From Lewinellaceae bacterium (GTDB lineage Bacteria; Bacteroidota; Bacteroidia; Chitinophagales; Saprospiraceae), in NCBI GenBank assembly GCA_020636075.1, contig JACJYO010000003.1, forward strand, positions 434,001 through 498,000: a stretch of DNA of 64,000 nucleotides. Direction: 5' to 3'. This document shows, one piece after another, positions 8,045 through 18,902 of this stretch. Within the stretch, counting starts at the first letter, position 1; the number at the start of each line of letters is the position of its first letter. Position numbers and translations under genes: made by a program. Below the pieces are notes generated by a model. That model saw only the letters and a list, made by a program, of their open reading frames with translations. It searched no databases and was not told the DNA's origin.

Positions 8045-9160
8045 ATGAAGATCATGCTTTTTGCCATACCCGTTTTTTTTCTCCTTATTGGTCTTGAATT
8101 GCTCATGGCCCGCCTCAAAAAGGCGCAATTATATCGTTTTAACGATGCCGTGACCAACATCAATTGCGGGGTACAGCAACAGGTAACCGGTGTGTTATTT
8201 AAAACGTTGCTTTTCGCCGGCTACCTTGGTGTTTATGAGCTTCGTATCTGGACGATCCCCGATACCTGGTGGTCCTTTGTGCTGGTATTTATCGGAGTTG
8301 ATTTCTTTTACTACTGGTTTCATCGCAGCACACACGAGGTAAGCTTTCTCTGGGGCTCCCACATTGTGCACCACCAAAGCGAAGAATACAACCTGAGTGT
8401 TGCATTGCGCCAATCTGCCATTCAGGCCTTTTTTGGAAATATATTCTATCTGCCGCTGGCCTTGTTGGGCTTCAATCCGGTGACCTTCCTGGTGATGAAC
8501 ACGTTTCAAACGCTGTATCAATTTTGGATACACACCAAAACGATCGGGAAATTACACCCGGCCTTTGAGTACGTTTTCAATACGCCATCGCATCACCGGG
8601 TGCATCATGGCGTGAATCCAAAATATATCGACAAAAATCACGGCGGCACCCTGATCATTTTCGACCGCTGGTTTGGCACGTTTCAGGAGGAAGAAGAAAC
8701 GGTGGTTTACGGTGTAACGGTGCCACTCAATAGTTGGAACCCGCTTTGGGCGCAGGTCGACTACTACGTTTGGCTGGTTAAACAACTGTGGCGGGCACCC
8801 ACCTGGAACGATCGCTGGAAAATGTTGCTGCGCAAACCCGGCTGGCTGCCTGAAGCCTTGGGCGGTACCATTGAAGCCAAGCCCGTTTCGCCGGAAAAGT
8901 TTCACAAGTTTGACACGCCGGTTTCATCGACTGTGCATGGCTACGTACTGATCAACTTTGTATTGCTGATCGGCGCCACATTTTTATTTCTGGAGGCTGC
9001 GGGTAAAAGTCCGGGAATTAATCCAACCAACCTGCTGCTCACAGGTTGGATCGTCTGGACGACGGCGAGCCTGGGAGGTTTGTTGGAAAACAAACGCTGG
9101 GCACGTTGGTCGGAGCTGTTGCGCTGGGTTGCAGCGGCCGGGCTATTGTTCTACCTGTAA
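8045..9160 (+). CDS. Sterol desaturase / fatty acid hydroxylase family membrane protein
   Basis: A 371-residue integral membrane di-iron enzyme. The histidine boxes of the superfamily are present: HRSTH (HxxxH), HIVHH (HxxHH) and HHRVHH (HxxHH). There are hydrophobic spans at the N-terminus (about 1-22), around 60-90 and 115-160, and a further hydrophobic C-terminal section (about 300-371) that most short members lack. The family inserts oxygen into, or desaturates, lipids at the inner membrane; the lipid substrate here cannot be predicted. ATG 8045 directly opens the first membrane span. The gene ends one base from the converging penicillin-binding protein gene. Confidence 0.88.
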   Translation: MKIMLFAIPVFFLLIGLELLMARLKKAQLYRFNDAVTNINCGVQQQVTGVLFKTLLFAGYLGVYELRIWTIPDTWWSFVLVFIGVDFFYYWFHRSTHEVSFLWGSHIVHHQSEEYNLSVALRQSAIQAFFGNIFYLPLALLGFNPVTFLVMNTFQTLYQFWIHTKTIGKLHPAFEYVFNTPSHHRVHHGVNPKYIDKNHGGTLIIFDRWFGTFQEEEETVVYGVTVPLNSWNPLWAQVDYYVWLVKQLWRAPTWNDRWKMLLRKPGWLPEALGGTIEAKPVSPEKFHKFDTPVSSTVHGYVLINFVLLIGATFLFLEAAGKSPGINPTNLLLTGWIVWTTASLGGLLENKRWARWSELLRWVAAAGLLFYL

Positions 9161-9161
9161 T

Positions 9162-11957
9162 TTATTTTTGCCGGTCTTGCCCGCCGCCATTTTGTTTGGG
9201 CGGAGTAGGCGGGGGATTTTGTTGCGGCAATTGCAATGGAACCTTAGGCCGGTTTACCGGCGTGGGTGGCGGACTCTGATTTGCCGGTTGTTGCTGTTGT
9301 TGTTTGTCTTCCTGTTTTCGACCAAAAAGGCGGTCAAACAAGCCGCGTTTCTTTTCCGGATTGTTGTCCGGATCGTCGTTTTCGTCAAAGTAACGGTCAG
9401 CAGTTTCCTTTAAATATTGGTAGCCATTCGCTTCGAGGGAATCGCGAATGGTGGAATCCATCAACAACATATTAAGGGTGTCGGGCGACACATCGATGCG
9501 CATCGGGCAACCAAATAATGCCGCTACCTGTGGCTTGGGTTCCGGGAAACGCGCCTGGTACATTTTTACAAACGCCTTGTCGTTTGCCATTTTATGCCAA
9601 AACAAGGCTACGATAGGTAGTGCCATGGATGAACCCTGGCCCAGGCGCATGGAGCGGAACCGAACGGCCGGGCTTTCGGCGCCCACCCAGGCGCCGGTTA
9701 CCAGATTGGGGTTGTAGCAAATAAACCAGCCGTCGGCCTGATTTTGTGTCGTGCCGGTTTTTCCGGCAAAATCACCCTGGTAAAGACCAAAGCCATAGCG
9801 CATGCGCCCGCCTGTTCCGGAGTTGATCACCGATTGCAGCATGCGCGTCATGGTAGCGGCCTGATCCTCGGTAAGCGCTTGAACTACAGGCGTGGGATTT
9901 TTTGCTTGTTCTTCGCCGTAATCGTAAATCACATCACCTTTTCGGGTAGTTACTTTGAGCACCAACACCGGGTCGGGCCGTTGGCCTTTGTTGGCCAGGG
10001 TGCCGTACACCTGCACCATTTCGTACAGCGAAATGTCGGCAGCGCCAAGGCTGATCCCGAACTCACGGGGAAGATTGCTCGTGATGCCCATACTACGGGC
10101 CAACTGGATGGTGCGCTCAATGCCAACGCGCTCGATCAACTGTGCGGCAATCACATTGACGGAGTAGGTGAGCCCGCCCAAAACGGAGCACCAGCCACCG
10201 TACACCTCGTCGGAATTATGTGGTTCCCAATCTTTGATCATAACCAGTTCATTGGGCAGGTAAGAGCAAGGGCGGAACGAGTCTTGCAAGGCAGCTGCGT
10301 AAACGATTGGTTTAAAGGTAGAGCCTACCTGCCGCGAACTTTTCACGTGGTCGTATTTGAAATACTTGTGGTTGGTACCACCGATCCATGCCCGCACCTG
10401 GCCGTTGGAATGGTCCATGGCCATAAAACCGCAATTCAGCAGGCAAAAGTAATAGCGCACACTATCGATGGGGCTCATAGTGGTATCCACCTCCGACCCC
10501 GTTTTGTTCCAGGAAAAAATGGTCATCGGGACCTGCTCCTCAAAATTTGCAATGATTTGCTCTTTTGACATGCCGGCCTCTTTGAGCTGGTACCAGCGAT
10601 CGCTGCGCCGCATCTGGTCCTCGATCCACTTATCGTCGCCCCAGGGTTTGTCGTTTTTATAATTTTTCCAGTGCTGGTCGAAGAGCTTCTGGAGCGACTG
10701 CATTTGCTCCTGTGCGGCTTCTTCAGCATAGCGCTGCATTTTGCTGTGCAGGGTGGTGTATACCTTCAAACCGTCGGTGTAGAGGTTGTAAGGCGTGCCA
10801 TCTTCTTTGGGGTATTGCTTCAGCAATTTGGGCATGACCTCGGTGCGCAAATACTCCCGGAAGTACGTTGCAATGCCCTCGTTGTTGCCATCGCGGCTAT
10901 ACCGCTTGGCCCCAACCGGCTTTTGCATGAGTTCTTCATACTCCGGTTGGGTGACTTTGCCTTTCTGGATCATTTCCTGCACCTGGTCCATACCGGGCTC
11001 GTTTACACGTACCGAAATTTCGAAGGAACTATTGCGCACCATTTGCTTGAGCACGATGTTTCGGCGTTTGCGCGAATTTTCAGGGTTGCGTACCGGGTCG
11101 TAAAACGTACTGGCTTTGAGCATCCCGATCAATGTGGCTGCCTGGTCGGCGGTCAGATCAACGGGTTTTTTATTGAAAAAATGACGCGAAGCCACACTGA
11201 CGCCATAGCGGTCGCCGCCAAAAGGCACGGTGTTCAAGTATAAGCTGAGCAGCTCGGCTTTTGTATAAATACGCTCCAGGCGCACCGAAATGTAGTTTTC
11301 CCGGATTTTATTGATCACCAGACTCAGCCCCGGAATCGGATATTTGCGGCGCGGATACAGGTTTTTGGCCAATTGTTGGCTGAGCGTGGAGCCGCCACCC
11401 ATCGATTCATTTTTTAAAATCACCCCGTAGGCCACACGGAACCAGCTCATAATGTCGATACCGCTGTGCTCAAAAAAACGCTTGTCTTCCGTTGCCAGCA
11501 AGGCCGTCACCAGGTAAGGGGATATTTTGTCGAGACCGATCGTTGTGCGGTTTTCAATATAAAAACGGCCAATCAAAACACTGTCGACAGAGTAGATTTC
11601 CGTGGCATTTGCCGTTTCGATGCTCTCCAGTTCCGAGCGGGTGGGCAATTCGCCGAAAAAACCGAGCCCTACGCTTAACACCAAAAGCAATACGAAATAA
11701 ATGCCCCAGCGCACCAGCAAACCCACCCAGGCGCCCACCATGGCCGTCCGCGGGTATTGCGTTGCAAAACGCGACCAGGCATTGCGCATTGGAGCCGTGA
11801 GCACAGCCCAGCCTTTGCGCACCGGATCCAACACCGGCCGGAGTACCTCGAGTAGTTTTGCCCATGCAGTACGCACAGGTGCAGTGAGCGTGGAAATTCC
11901 GCGCCGAATAGCCTGGACAGATTGGTGTTCTGAAATGGACGAAAAAAACTTTCGCAT
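9162..11957 (-). CDS. Class A penicillin-binding protein (PBP1A-like, bifunctional)
   Basis: A 931-residue peptidoglycan synthase. I chose ATG 11957 (MRKFFSS); the frame stays open further upstream to 12023 but that part looks non-coding. After about 90 basic, linker-like residues comes one transmembrane segment (WGIYFVLLLVLSVGLGFF). Next is the GT51 glycosyltransferase with EDKRFFEHSG, GGSTLSQQLAKN and RKxxExxxA-like KAELLSLYLN, then the transpeptidase with STFKP (SxxK), SVN and KTGT. The C-terminus is a tail rich in Gln and Pro (last 50 residues or so). It polymerises glycan strands and cross-links peptides in the periplasm. It appears monocistronic. Confidence 0.95.
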   Translation of the reverse strand: MRKFFSSISEHQSVQAIRRGISTLTAPVRTAWAKLLEVLRPVLDPVRKGWAVLTAPMRNAWSRFATQYPRTAMVGAWVGLLVRWGIYFVLLLVLSVGLGFFGELPTRSELESIETANATEIYSVDSVLIGRFYIENRTTIGLDKISPYLVTALLATEDKRFFEHSGIDIMSWFRVAYGVILKNESMGGGSTLSQQLAKNLYPRRKYPIPGLSLVINKIRENYISVRLERIYTKAELLSLYLNTVPFGGDRYGVSVASRHFFNKKPVDLTADQAATLIGMLKASTFYDPVRNPENSRKRRNIVLKQMVRNSSFEISVRVNEPGMDQVQEMIQKGKVTQPEYEELMQKPVGAKRYSRDGNNEGIATYFREYLRTEVMPKLLKQYPKEDGTPYNLYTDGLKVYTTLHSKMQRYAEEAAQEQMQSLQKLFDQHWKNYKNDKPWGDDKWIEDQMRRSDRWYQLKEAGMSKEQIIANFEEQVPMTIFSWNKTGSEVDTTMSPIDSVRYYFCLLNCGFMAMDHSNGQVRAWIGGTNHKYFKYDHVKSSRQVGSTFKPIVYAAALQDSFRPCSYLPNELVMIKDWEPHNSDEVYGGWCSVLGGLTYSVNVIAAQLIERVGIERTIQLARSMGITSNLPREFGISLGAADISLYEMVQVYGTLANKGQRPDPVLVLKVTTRKGDVIYDYGEEQAKNPTPVVQALTEDQAATMTRMLQSVINSGTGGRMRYGFGLYQGDFAGKTGTTQNQADGWFICYNPNLVTGAWVGAESPAVRFRSMRLGQGSSMALPIVALFWHKMANDKAFVKMYQARFPEPKPQVAALFGCPMRIDVSPDTLNMLLMDSTIRDSLEANGYQYLKETADRYFDENDDPDNNPEKKRGLFDRLFGRKQEDKQQQQQPANQSPPPTPVNRPKVPLQLPQQNPPPTPPKQNGGGQDRQK

Positions 11958-12164
11958 AGGTGTGTGACGGTCCTGTTTTTGCAAACCCGGCTGGTGATAG
12001 CGGTATCGGGGGGCTACGGGCAAAAAGCTGTGGCAAATATCAACGCCTCACAGCTCGGCGAAAAAGGTGTTTTCAAGCTGCCCGGCCGGGCAAGTTTTGG
12101 ATTAACGCGCGCTGGCGCAAAAGGTGTGCGAAGGTAGTAAATATTGCGGAATCGGCAGCGGGGA

Positions 12165-13928
<1,764 letters not shown>

Positions 13929-13993
13929 TTTTTTAGTTGTTATAGATATGGCGGGCTAGCCGCTACTATTCGTTTCTAATTTTCCAAAAGATG

Positions 13994-14260
13994 GTTGATT
14001 TTGAAAGTGTTGGACTGACTTGTGGTGGTTTTATTGGAGTTAAGTCACTCCATTTAGTCAACCCCACCCCCATCCCCTCCCCCCTAGGGAGGGGCGCCTG
14101 ATCCCGCTTAACTATTTGATTCCACAAACGGTAGCAGAACATTTTTTGAGGGCAAGCCCCCCTCCCCGCTGGGGGAGGGGATGGGGGTGGGGTTGAACCA
14201 GGCAACACTGGAAGTCCAATTAAACCGCCACAATTCAGTCCAACACTTTCAAAATGATTC
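13994..14260. mobile_element. MITE-like nested palindrome
   Basis: Outer arms of about 45 bases (13994-14040 and 14214-14260) match as inverted repeats with few mismatches, including an exact TTTTGAAAGTGTTGGACTGA block. Inner arms (14058-14083 and 14170-14195) are an exact 26-base inverted repeat of the CCCCACCCCCATCCCCTCCC kind. No gene lies inside. The form fits a non-autonomous miniature element between aspS and moxR. Together with the moxR promoter it accounts for the otherwise empty interval 13929-14415. Confidence 0.65.
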
Positions 14261-14380
14261 AATCAACGTTTAGGCAATTTCGAGCCCCGGGGCCCGAAAA
14301 GTTCGCAAAGGTACACGAAAGCCGTACAATCAACGTTCATCCTTTCCAACAAAAACAGGGACTTTCTGTCGTTGTAGCCC

Positions 14381-14388
14381 TATTTTTG
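14381..14388 (+). promoter_or_regulatory. -7 element (TATTTTTG) of the moxR/bat operon
   Basis: TATTTTTG fits TAnnTTTG and lies 27 bases before ATG 14416. It falls inside the longer open frame (open from 14254), which argues that translation begins at 14416. No convincing -33 TTG at the right distance. Confidence 0.5.
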
Positions 14389-14415
14389 CCAACTTCTAAA
14401 AAATCCATTTTTTTC

Positions 14416-15411
14416 ATGCAACACCACGTGGATATCGAAGCGCTGAACTACCAGATTCAACAGGAAAGCGCTTTTCTGGAAAAGTTGACCGCTGAAACCG
14501 GAAAGCTGATCATTGGCCAGCAAACCATGCTCGACCGGCTGCTCATTGGACTGCTCACGCGCGGCCATATTTTATTGGAAGGCATGCCCGGTTTGGCCAA
14601 AACACTGGCCATAAAAACCCTGGCCCAGGCGGTCGATGCCAAATTCAGCCGTATTCAGTTTACACCTGATTTGTTGCCTGCCGATGTGCTGGGCACCCAG
14701 ATCTACAATCCGGCGCGCTCGGAATTTACCGTGCAAAAAGGTCCGATTTTCGCCAATTTCATTCTGGCCGACGAAATCAACCGCGCGCCGGCCAAAGTCC
14801 AAAGCGCCTTGCTTGAGGCTATGCAGGAGCGGCAGGTAACCATCGGCAAGGAAACCTTCGAGTTGGAAGAACCTTTTTTGGTATTGGCCACTCAAAACCC
14901 GATCGAGCAAGAGGGCACCTACCCACTGCCAGAAGCGCAGGTCGACCGTTTTTTGCTCAAGGTGAAAATCGGCTACCCGGAAAAAGAGGAAGAGCGCGCC
15001 ATTATTCGACTCAACCTTGCGCAAACGCAGCAGCATATACAACCGGTAGTGTCGAAAAATGCACTGTTGAGCGCCCGCGACGTGCTGCACAAAATTTACA
15101 TGGATGAAAAAATCGAGGAGTATATCCTCGATATCGTCATCGCAACACGCGAGCCGGCCCGGTACAAACTCCATAGCTTGGAGCCATTAATCAGTTACGG
15201 CGCCTCCCCCCGGGCCAGCATTTCCCTGGCACAGGCAGCGCGCGCGATGGCTTTTTTAAAGCGCCGCGGCTATGTGATCCCCGATGATGTGCGCGCCATT
15301 TGCGCCGATGTGCTGCGCCACCGCATTGGACTTACTTATGAAGCGGAAGCGGAAAATATTACTCAGGAGGATATTATCGAAAAAGTGCTGAGCACGGTGG
15401 AAGTGCCCTAA
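14416..15411 (+). CDS. moxR: MoxR family AAA+ ATPase
   Basis: A 331-residue cytosolic AAA+ ATPase. It has Walker A GMPGLAKT, Walker B ILADEINR, sensor-1 region LATQNPIEQEGTYPLPEAQ with the arginine-rich RFLLKV stretch after it, and a C-terminal lid domain. MoxR proteins act as chaperone-like activators of VWA-domain partners; here those are the DUF58, BatA and BatB proteins encoded downstream. The start at 14416 (MQHHVDIEALN) is preferred over the upstream frame because a -7 element sits inside that extension. First gene of the Bat operon. Confidence 0.93.
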   Translation: MQHHVDIEALNYQIQQESAFLEKLTAETGKLIIGQQTMLDRLLIGLLTRGHILLEGMPGLAKTLAIKTLAQAVDAKFSRIQFTPDLLPADVLGTQIYNPARSEFTVQKGPIFANFILADEINRAPAKVQSALLEAMQERQVTIGKETFELEEPFLVLATQNPIEQEGTYPLPEAQVDRFLLKVKIGYPEKEEERAIIRLNLAQTQQHIQPVVSKNALLSARDVLHKIYMDEKIEEYILDIVIATREPARYKLHSLEPLISYGASPRASISLAQAARAMAFLKRRGYVIPDDVRAICADVLRHRIGLTYEAEAENITQEDIIEKVLSTVEVP

Positions 15412-15475
15412 CCATTGTTTTAACAAACCGATTTTGACTGTGATAATTTGTTCTAATCATCGATTTACCCGGGCA

Positions 15476-16831
15476 ATGCTGTTTTTCTCCCTGTTGCTTT
15501 GCCCTGCCTTGTTTTTTGCCCAGCAAAACAAGCCTTCGGCAAAAAAGCCCGTCGCACCGCCAACCGCTGCGTCGCAGGATACCTCCATTACCAACCTGTT
15601 CGACGCCGGTAGTAAAATCCAGTGGGTGCGTTATTTCCGGGGCCGCCTCGACGATGTTTCCGAAGTGCTGCTTTCCCTGGGCTATGACGGCAGCGATTGC
15701 CGCGGATACCTGGAATATGCCGAAAGTAAAGACCGGTTTAAACTGACAGGTAAACTGGACGGCGCCATTCTTATCCTGGACGAAAGTGATCCCCGGGGCA
15801 TGATCACCGGCCATCTGACCGGCACCTTGCAGGCAGACCAGATTAATGCTGAGTGGACCAACGCTGTGAACACGCTCGGCAGTCGTTTGGAGGCCGCAGA
15901 AGCAAAGTCAAAAAATGCCCTGAACAAACCCTGCGGCTACAACAAATGGGTGAGCCGGTACATTGCCCGCTGGAACAATGCCCGGGTCGATTTTACCCTC
16001 GCCCGGGTCAACAACGGCCTGCTGAATGGCTACCTCTGGATTGAGGCCGACGATAAAACCTACACCATTGAGGGGCGGATTTCACCCGATGACCAATACG
16101 AACTCCGTGCCGTTTTGCCCAATGGAAAAACGGCCGCTCAACTGCAAGGAAGCCTAAAAGACCCGCAGTCGACCGATTGCCTCTGGGTAGGTTCCGGTGA
16201 AAAGCGCACAATTAAGATGCTGCTGCGCTACAAATACCAGGTGGGTTGCCTGGAATATGCCGACTATACTTCCAGCTACGACGCGATTTATCCGCGGACG
16301 GAATGCGCCGGCTGCAATGTGATACTCGATCAGCGTTTAAACGAATGGGTCAGTCAATGCAAAACAACCATTGCTGCACAGAAAAAAACGGAGACACCCC
16401 AAAACCGGAATGCCCAACGGGCGAGTGCCTGGTATGAAGTGACTTGCTGGACGGAAACGATCTTTTGCGGCTACCTCACCTTTGCCGAATCCTGGAGTGA
16501 AAAAACCAAAGGGCAATCGTTCAACTTTGACCTCCGCACGGGCAAGGAGATTGTGTTTGACGACCTGTTCAACAAGACGTTTGACGCCAAGGAGTGGTTC
16601 GCCAGCTATGCCCGCAAAGAATCACCCAAGATGTCCAAGTTTGCCCAGGACCCGAAATTTCGCGAATGGCTTCAAAAAGAAGGATTCCCAATGTTTACCA
16701 TTCGCCGTGATGGCCTGGAACTGAGTACACTGTTCCACCCGATTTATGGCCAGTACAATCTGACGGTCCCCTATCAACTCCTAAAACCCTACATGCGCCG
16801 CGATAACCCAATTGCCGACCTGGTGAAATAG
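15476..16831 (+). CDS. Secreted protein with C-terminal DUF3298 (RsiV-like) domain
   Basis: A 451-residue protein beginning with a signal peptide (MLFFSLLLCPALFFAQ, ATG 15476; an in-frame TTG at 15434 is less likely). The first 320 residues form a beta-rich region I do not recognise, with several Cys residues (for example ECAGCN). The last 120 residues (GQSFNFDLRTGKEIVFDDLF ... FTIRRDGLELSTLFHPIYG ... VPYQLLKPYM) match the pattern of DUF3298, found in the periplasmic part of RsiV-type proteins. It sits between moxR and the DUF58 gene, where most Bat operons have nothing. Periplasmic role in the same stress or envelope function is an inference. Confidence 0.7.
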   Translation: MLFFSLLLCPALFFAQQNKPSAKKPVAPPTAASQDTSITNLFDAGSKIQWVRYFRGRLDDVSEVLLSLGYDGSDCRGYLEYAESKDRFKLTGKLDGAILILDESDPRGMITGHLTGTLQADQINAEWTNAVNTLGSRLEAAEAKSKNALNKPCGYNKWVSRYIARWNNARVDFTLARVNNGLLNGYLWIEADDKTYTIEGRISPDDQYELRAVLPNGKTAAQLQGSLKDPQSTDCLWVGSGEKRTIKMLLRYKYQVGCLEYADYTSSYDAIYPRTECAGCNVILDQRLNEWVSQCKTTIAAQKKTETPQNRNAQRASAWYEVTCWTETIFCGYLTFAESWSEKTKGQSFNFDLRTGKEIVFDDLFNKTFDAKEWFASYARKESPKMSKFAQDPKFREWLQKEGFPMFTIRRDGLELSTLFHPIYGQYNLTVPYQLLKPYMRRDNPIADLVK

Positions 16832-16840
16832 GACTTATTC

Positions 16841-16986
16841 AATTTACGATCTACGAATTACGAATTACGATTTGTACATCTTTTCAGAAAATGGGAATTC
16901 CTCACTTGTAATATATACTAATGAAAATAACAACCCAACCGAGTAAGGTGAACAATTCGTAAATCGTAATTCGTAGATCGTAAATT
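16841..16986. repeat. Inverted repeat made of 'attacga' words
   Basis: Exact 22-base arms 16841-16862 and 16965-16986 enclose about 100 bases without coding content. Arms are composed of TTACGAT / CTACGAATTACGA words. It fills most of the 197-base gap between the DUF3298 gene and the DUF58 gene. Confidence 0.85.
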
Positions 16987-17028
16987 CGTTTTTAATGCTG
17001 CTTAGGCAACGCACCCCAATATCAACAC

Positions 17029-17904
17029 ATGGACACCACCGAGCTGTTAAAAAAAGTACGCAAGATCGAGATCAAGACGCGTGGGTTGAGCAGGAACCTC
17101 TTCACCGGGGGCTACCACAGCGCCTTCAAGGGTCGGGGTATGTCGTTCAGCGAAGTGCGTATTTACCAGCCTGGTGATGATGTGCGCACGATCGACTGGA
17201 ACGTGACTGCCCGCACCGGGGAGCCCCACGTGAAAATATTTGAGGAGGAGCGCGAGCTGACCGTCATGCTGATGGTGGATATCAGCGCCTCGTCGTTTTT
17301 CGGCAGTACCGGCCAGTCGAAAAAAGAAGTGATGACGGAAATTTGCGCGGTATTGGCTTTTTCAGCAATTGCCAACAACGACAAGGTCGGCCTGCTCCTG
17401 TTTTCCGACCGGGTCGAATTGTTCATCCCGCCGCAAAAAGGCCGCCAGCACAGCCTGCGCCTTATCCGCGAACTGCTGAACCTCGAGCCTGTAGGCAGCG
17501 GCACCGACCTGGGGGCTGCCCTCCAGTACGCCCGCAATGTATTGCGCAAACGCAGCGTTTGTTTTATCCTGTCTGATTTTCTGACCGCAGATTACGAGGC
17601 GCCGCTGCGTATTTTTTCCCGCCGGCACGACTGTATCGGCCTGCACAGTTGGGATATGCGCGAACGAACCCTGCCTGATGTCGGTCTCGTGCGGGTGGCC
17701 GATGCCGAGTCCGGCTCGATCAGTTGGGTGGACACCTCTGATGCAGCCTTCCGAAAAGCCTATACGCGGCGTTTTGAAGAGCGCACGCAGATGACCCGGA
17801 GTTTGTTTGGCCGCGCCGGCGCCGATTTTCTCAGTATCCCCACTACCGATTCATATGCGCAAGCCTTGCTGCGTTTCTTTGAACAGCGCGCGCACAGGCA
17901 ATGA
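17029..17904 (+). CDS. DUF58 domain protein (MoxR-associated, VWA-like)
   Basis: A 291-residue cytosolic protein. The DUF58 signature region is visible: GRGMSFSEVRIYQPGDDVRT, IDWNVTARTGEPHVKIFEEE, then the VWA-like MLMVDISASSFFG. DUF58 proteins normally lie next to moxR and are thought to be substrates or adaptors of the ATPase. It has no transmembrane segment. Between the BatD-like and moxR genes, in the usual operon order apart from the DUF3298 insertion. Confidence 0.92.
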   Translation: MDTTELLKKVRKIEIKTRGLSRNLFTGGYHSAFKGRGMSFSEVRIYQPGDDVRTIDWNVTARTGEPHVKIFEEERELTVMLMVDISASSFFGSTGQSKKEVMTEICAVLAFSAIANNDKVGLLLFSDRVELFIPPQKGRQHSLRLIRELLNLEPVGSGTDLGAALQYARNVLRKRSVCFILSDFLTADYEAPLRIFSRRHDCIGLHSWDMRERTLPDVGLVRVADAESGSISWVDTSDAAFRKAYTRRFEERTQMTRSLFGRAGADFLSIPTTDSYAQALLRFFEQRAHRQ

Positions 17905-17951
17905 AACATTGAGTGAATTGTTTTACATCGAAAAATGACGACAACAATACC

Positions 17952-18896
17952 GTGATCAACCGCAACCACATATCCACCTTTTTTCTGCTTGGCCTGCTTT
18001 TGGGCGCAGCAGGTTTGCACGCCCAAAACGATGCGGTAGCTGCCTTCGACAGTGGTTATGTGGAAACCGGCAATCCTTTTGTACTGCATATCAGCGTTCC
18101 GCAAGATTACGGGCAACCCGAACAGGTTGATTTTTCCCCTTGGGATACCTTGTTGCCATCCCAAAACATCATCAACCAGACCGGCTGGCAACAGGCCAAC
18201 GGCCGCTGGGTCAAGCATTTTACCCTGCTCGCTTTCGACTCTGCCCAACTCGAACTGCCCCCGCTGGGTCTGAATTTTGCCGGAGGCGATTATCTGCAAA
18301 CCAATACGCTCAGCCTGAACGTATTGCCCACCCCGGCCCCGAACGACCCCGCCGAAATGCAGGAGATCAAAGACATCTACCGTGAACCGCGAAACTGGCT
18401 GGATTTTCTGGTGCCCTATTGGCCGATCGCGGCGGGTGTACTCCTGTTGGCGTTGGCTATTTGGTGGCTGCTGCTTCGAAAGAAAAAAACTGGCCTGGAA
18501 GGGGAACGGCTGATCCGGCAGGCGCCGCACGAGCTGGCCCTGCGTAAACTCGCCGATCTGGAACGCCAACGCTATTGGCAACAAGGCCAGCTGAAAATTT
18601 ATTATTCCGAGCTGACCCACATTGCCCGGGAATACCTCGAGCGCCGCTACCGGGTGCAGGCACTCGAATCACCTTCCGACGAAATGTTGCAGGCCTTGCA
18701 AAAAACGGACTTGCCGGAATATTGGCTCCCCCCGTTGACGGAGTTGCTGCGCTGGGCCGACCTGGCAAAATTTGCCAAAGGCACGCCACCTGAAACATAT
18801 CACCTGCAGGCTTTTGAAAATGTTCGCAGGTTAGTGGAAAAAACCAAACCACAACCGCAGGAGCCTGAAACCGCAGAACCAACCCTGACAAATTAA
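17952..18896 (+). CDS. Bat-operon membrane protein, BatD/DUF4381-like
   Basis: About 314 residues, with GTG 17952 chosen since it opens a tidy signal peptide (INRNHISTFFLLGLLLGAAGLHAQ); GTG 17913 would add 13 residues. There is a periplasmic beta domain (about 25-140), a transmembrane helix (PIAAGVLLLALAIWWLLL), then a cytosolic helical domain. The motif GQLKIYYSELTHIAREYLERRY followed by SDEML is what Bacteroidota BatD/DUF4381-type proteins carry. It probably couples the MoxR/VWA complex to the membrane. It ends 6 bases before batA, so it is translated with it. Confidence 0.8.
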   Translation: MINRNHISTFFLLGLLLGAAGLHAQNDAVAAFDSGYVETGNPFVLHISVPQDYGQPEQVDFSPWDTLLPSQNIINQTGWQQANGRWVKHFTLLAFDSAQLELPPLGLNFAGGDYLQTNTLSLNVLPTPAPNDPAEMQEIKDIYREPRNWLDFLVPYWPIAAGVLLLALAIWWLLLRKKKTGLEGERLIRQAPHELALRKLADLERQRYWQQGQLKIYYSELTHIAREYLERRYRVQALESPSDEMLQALQKTDLPEYWLPPLTELLRWADLAKFAKGTPPETYHLQAFENVRRLVEKTKPQPQEPETAEPTLTN

Positions 18897-18902
18897 CAGC
18901 CC

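Noticed and set aside
9744..10568. 274-codon open frame opposite the penicillin-binding protein
   Set aside because: Antisense to a firm GT51/transpeptidase coding region; no family features.
14254..14415. Upstream extension of moxR
   Set aside because: It overlaps the MITE-like repeat and contains the promoter -7 element; family N-terminus begins at 14416.
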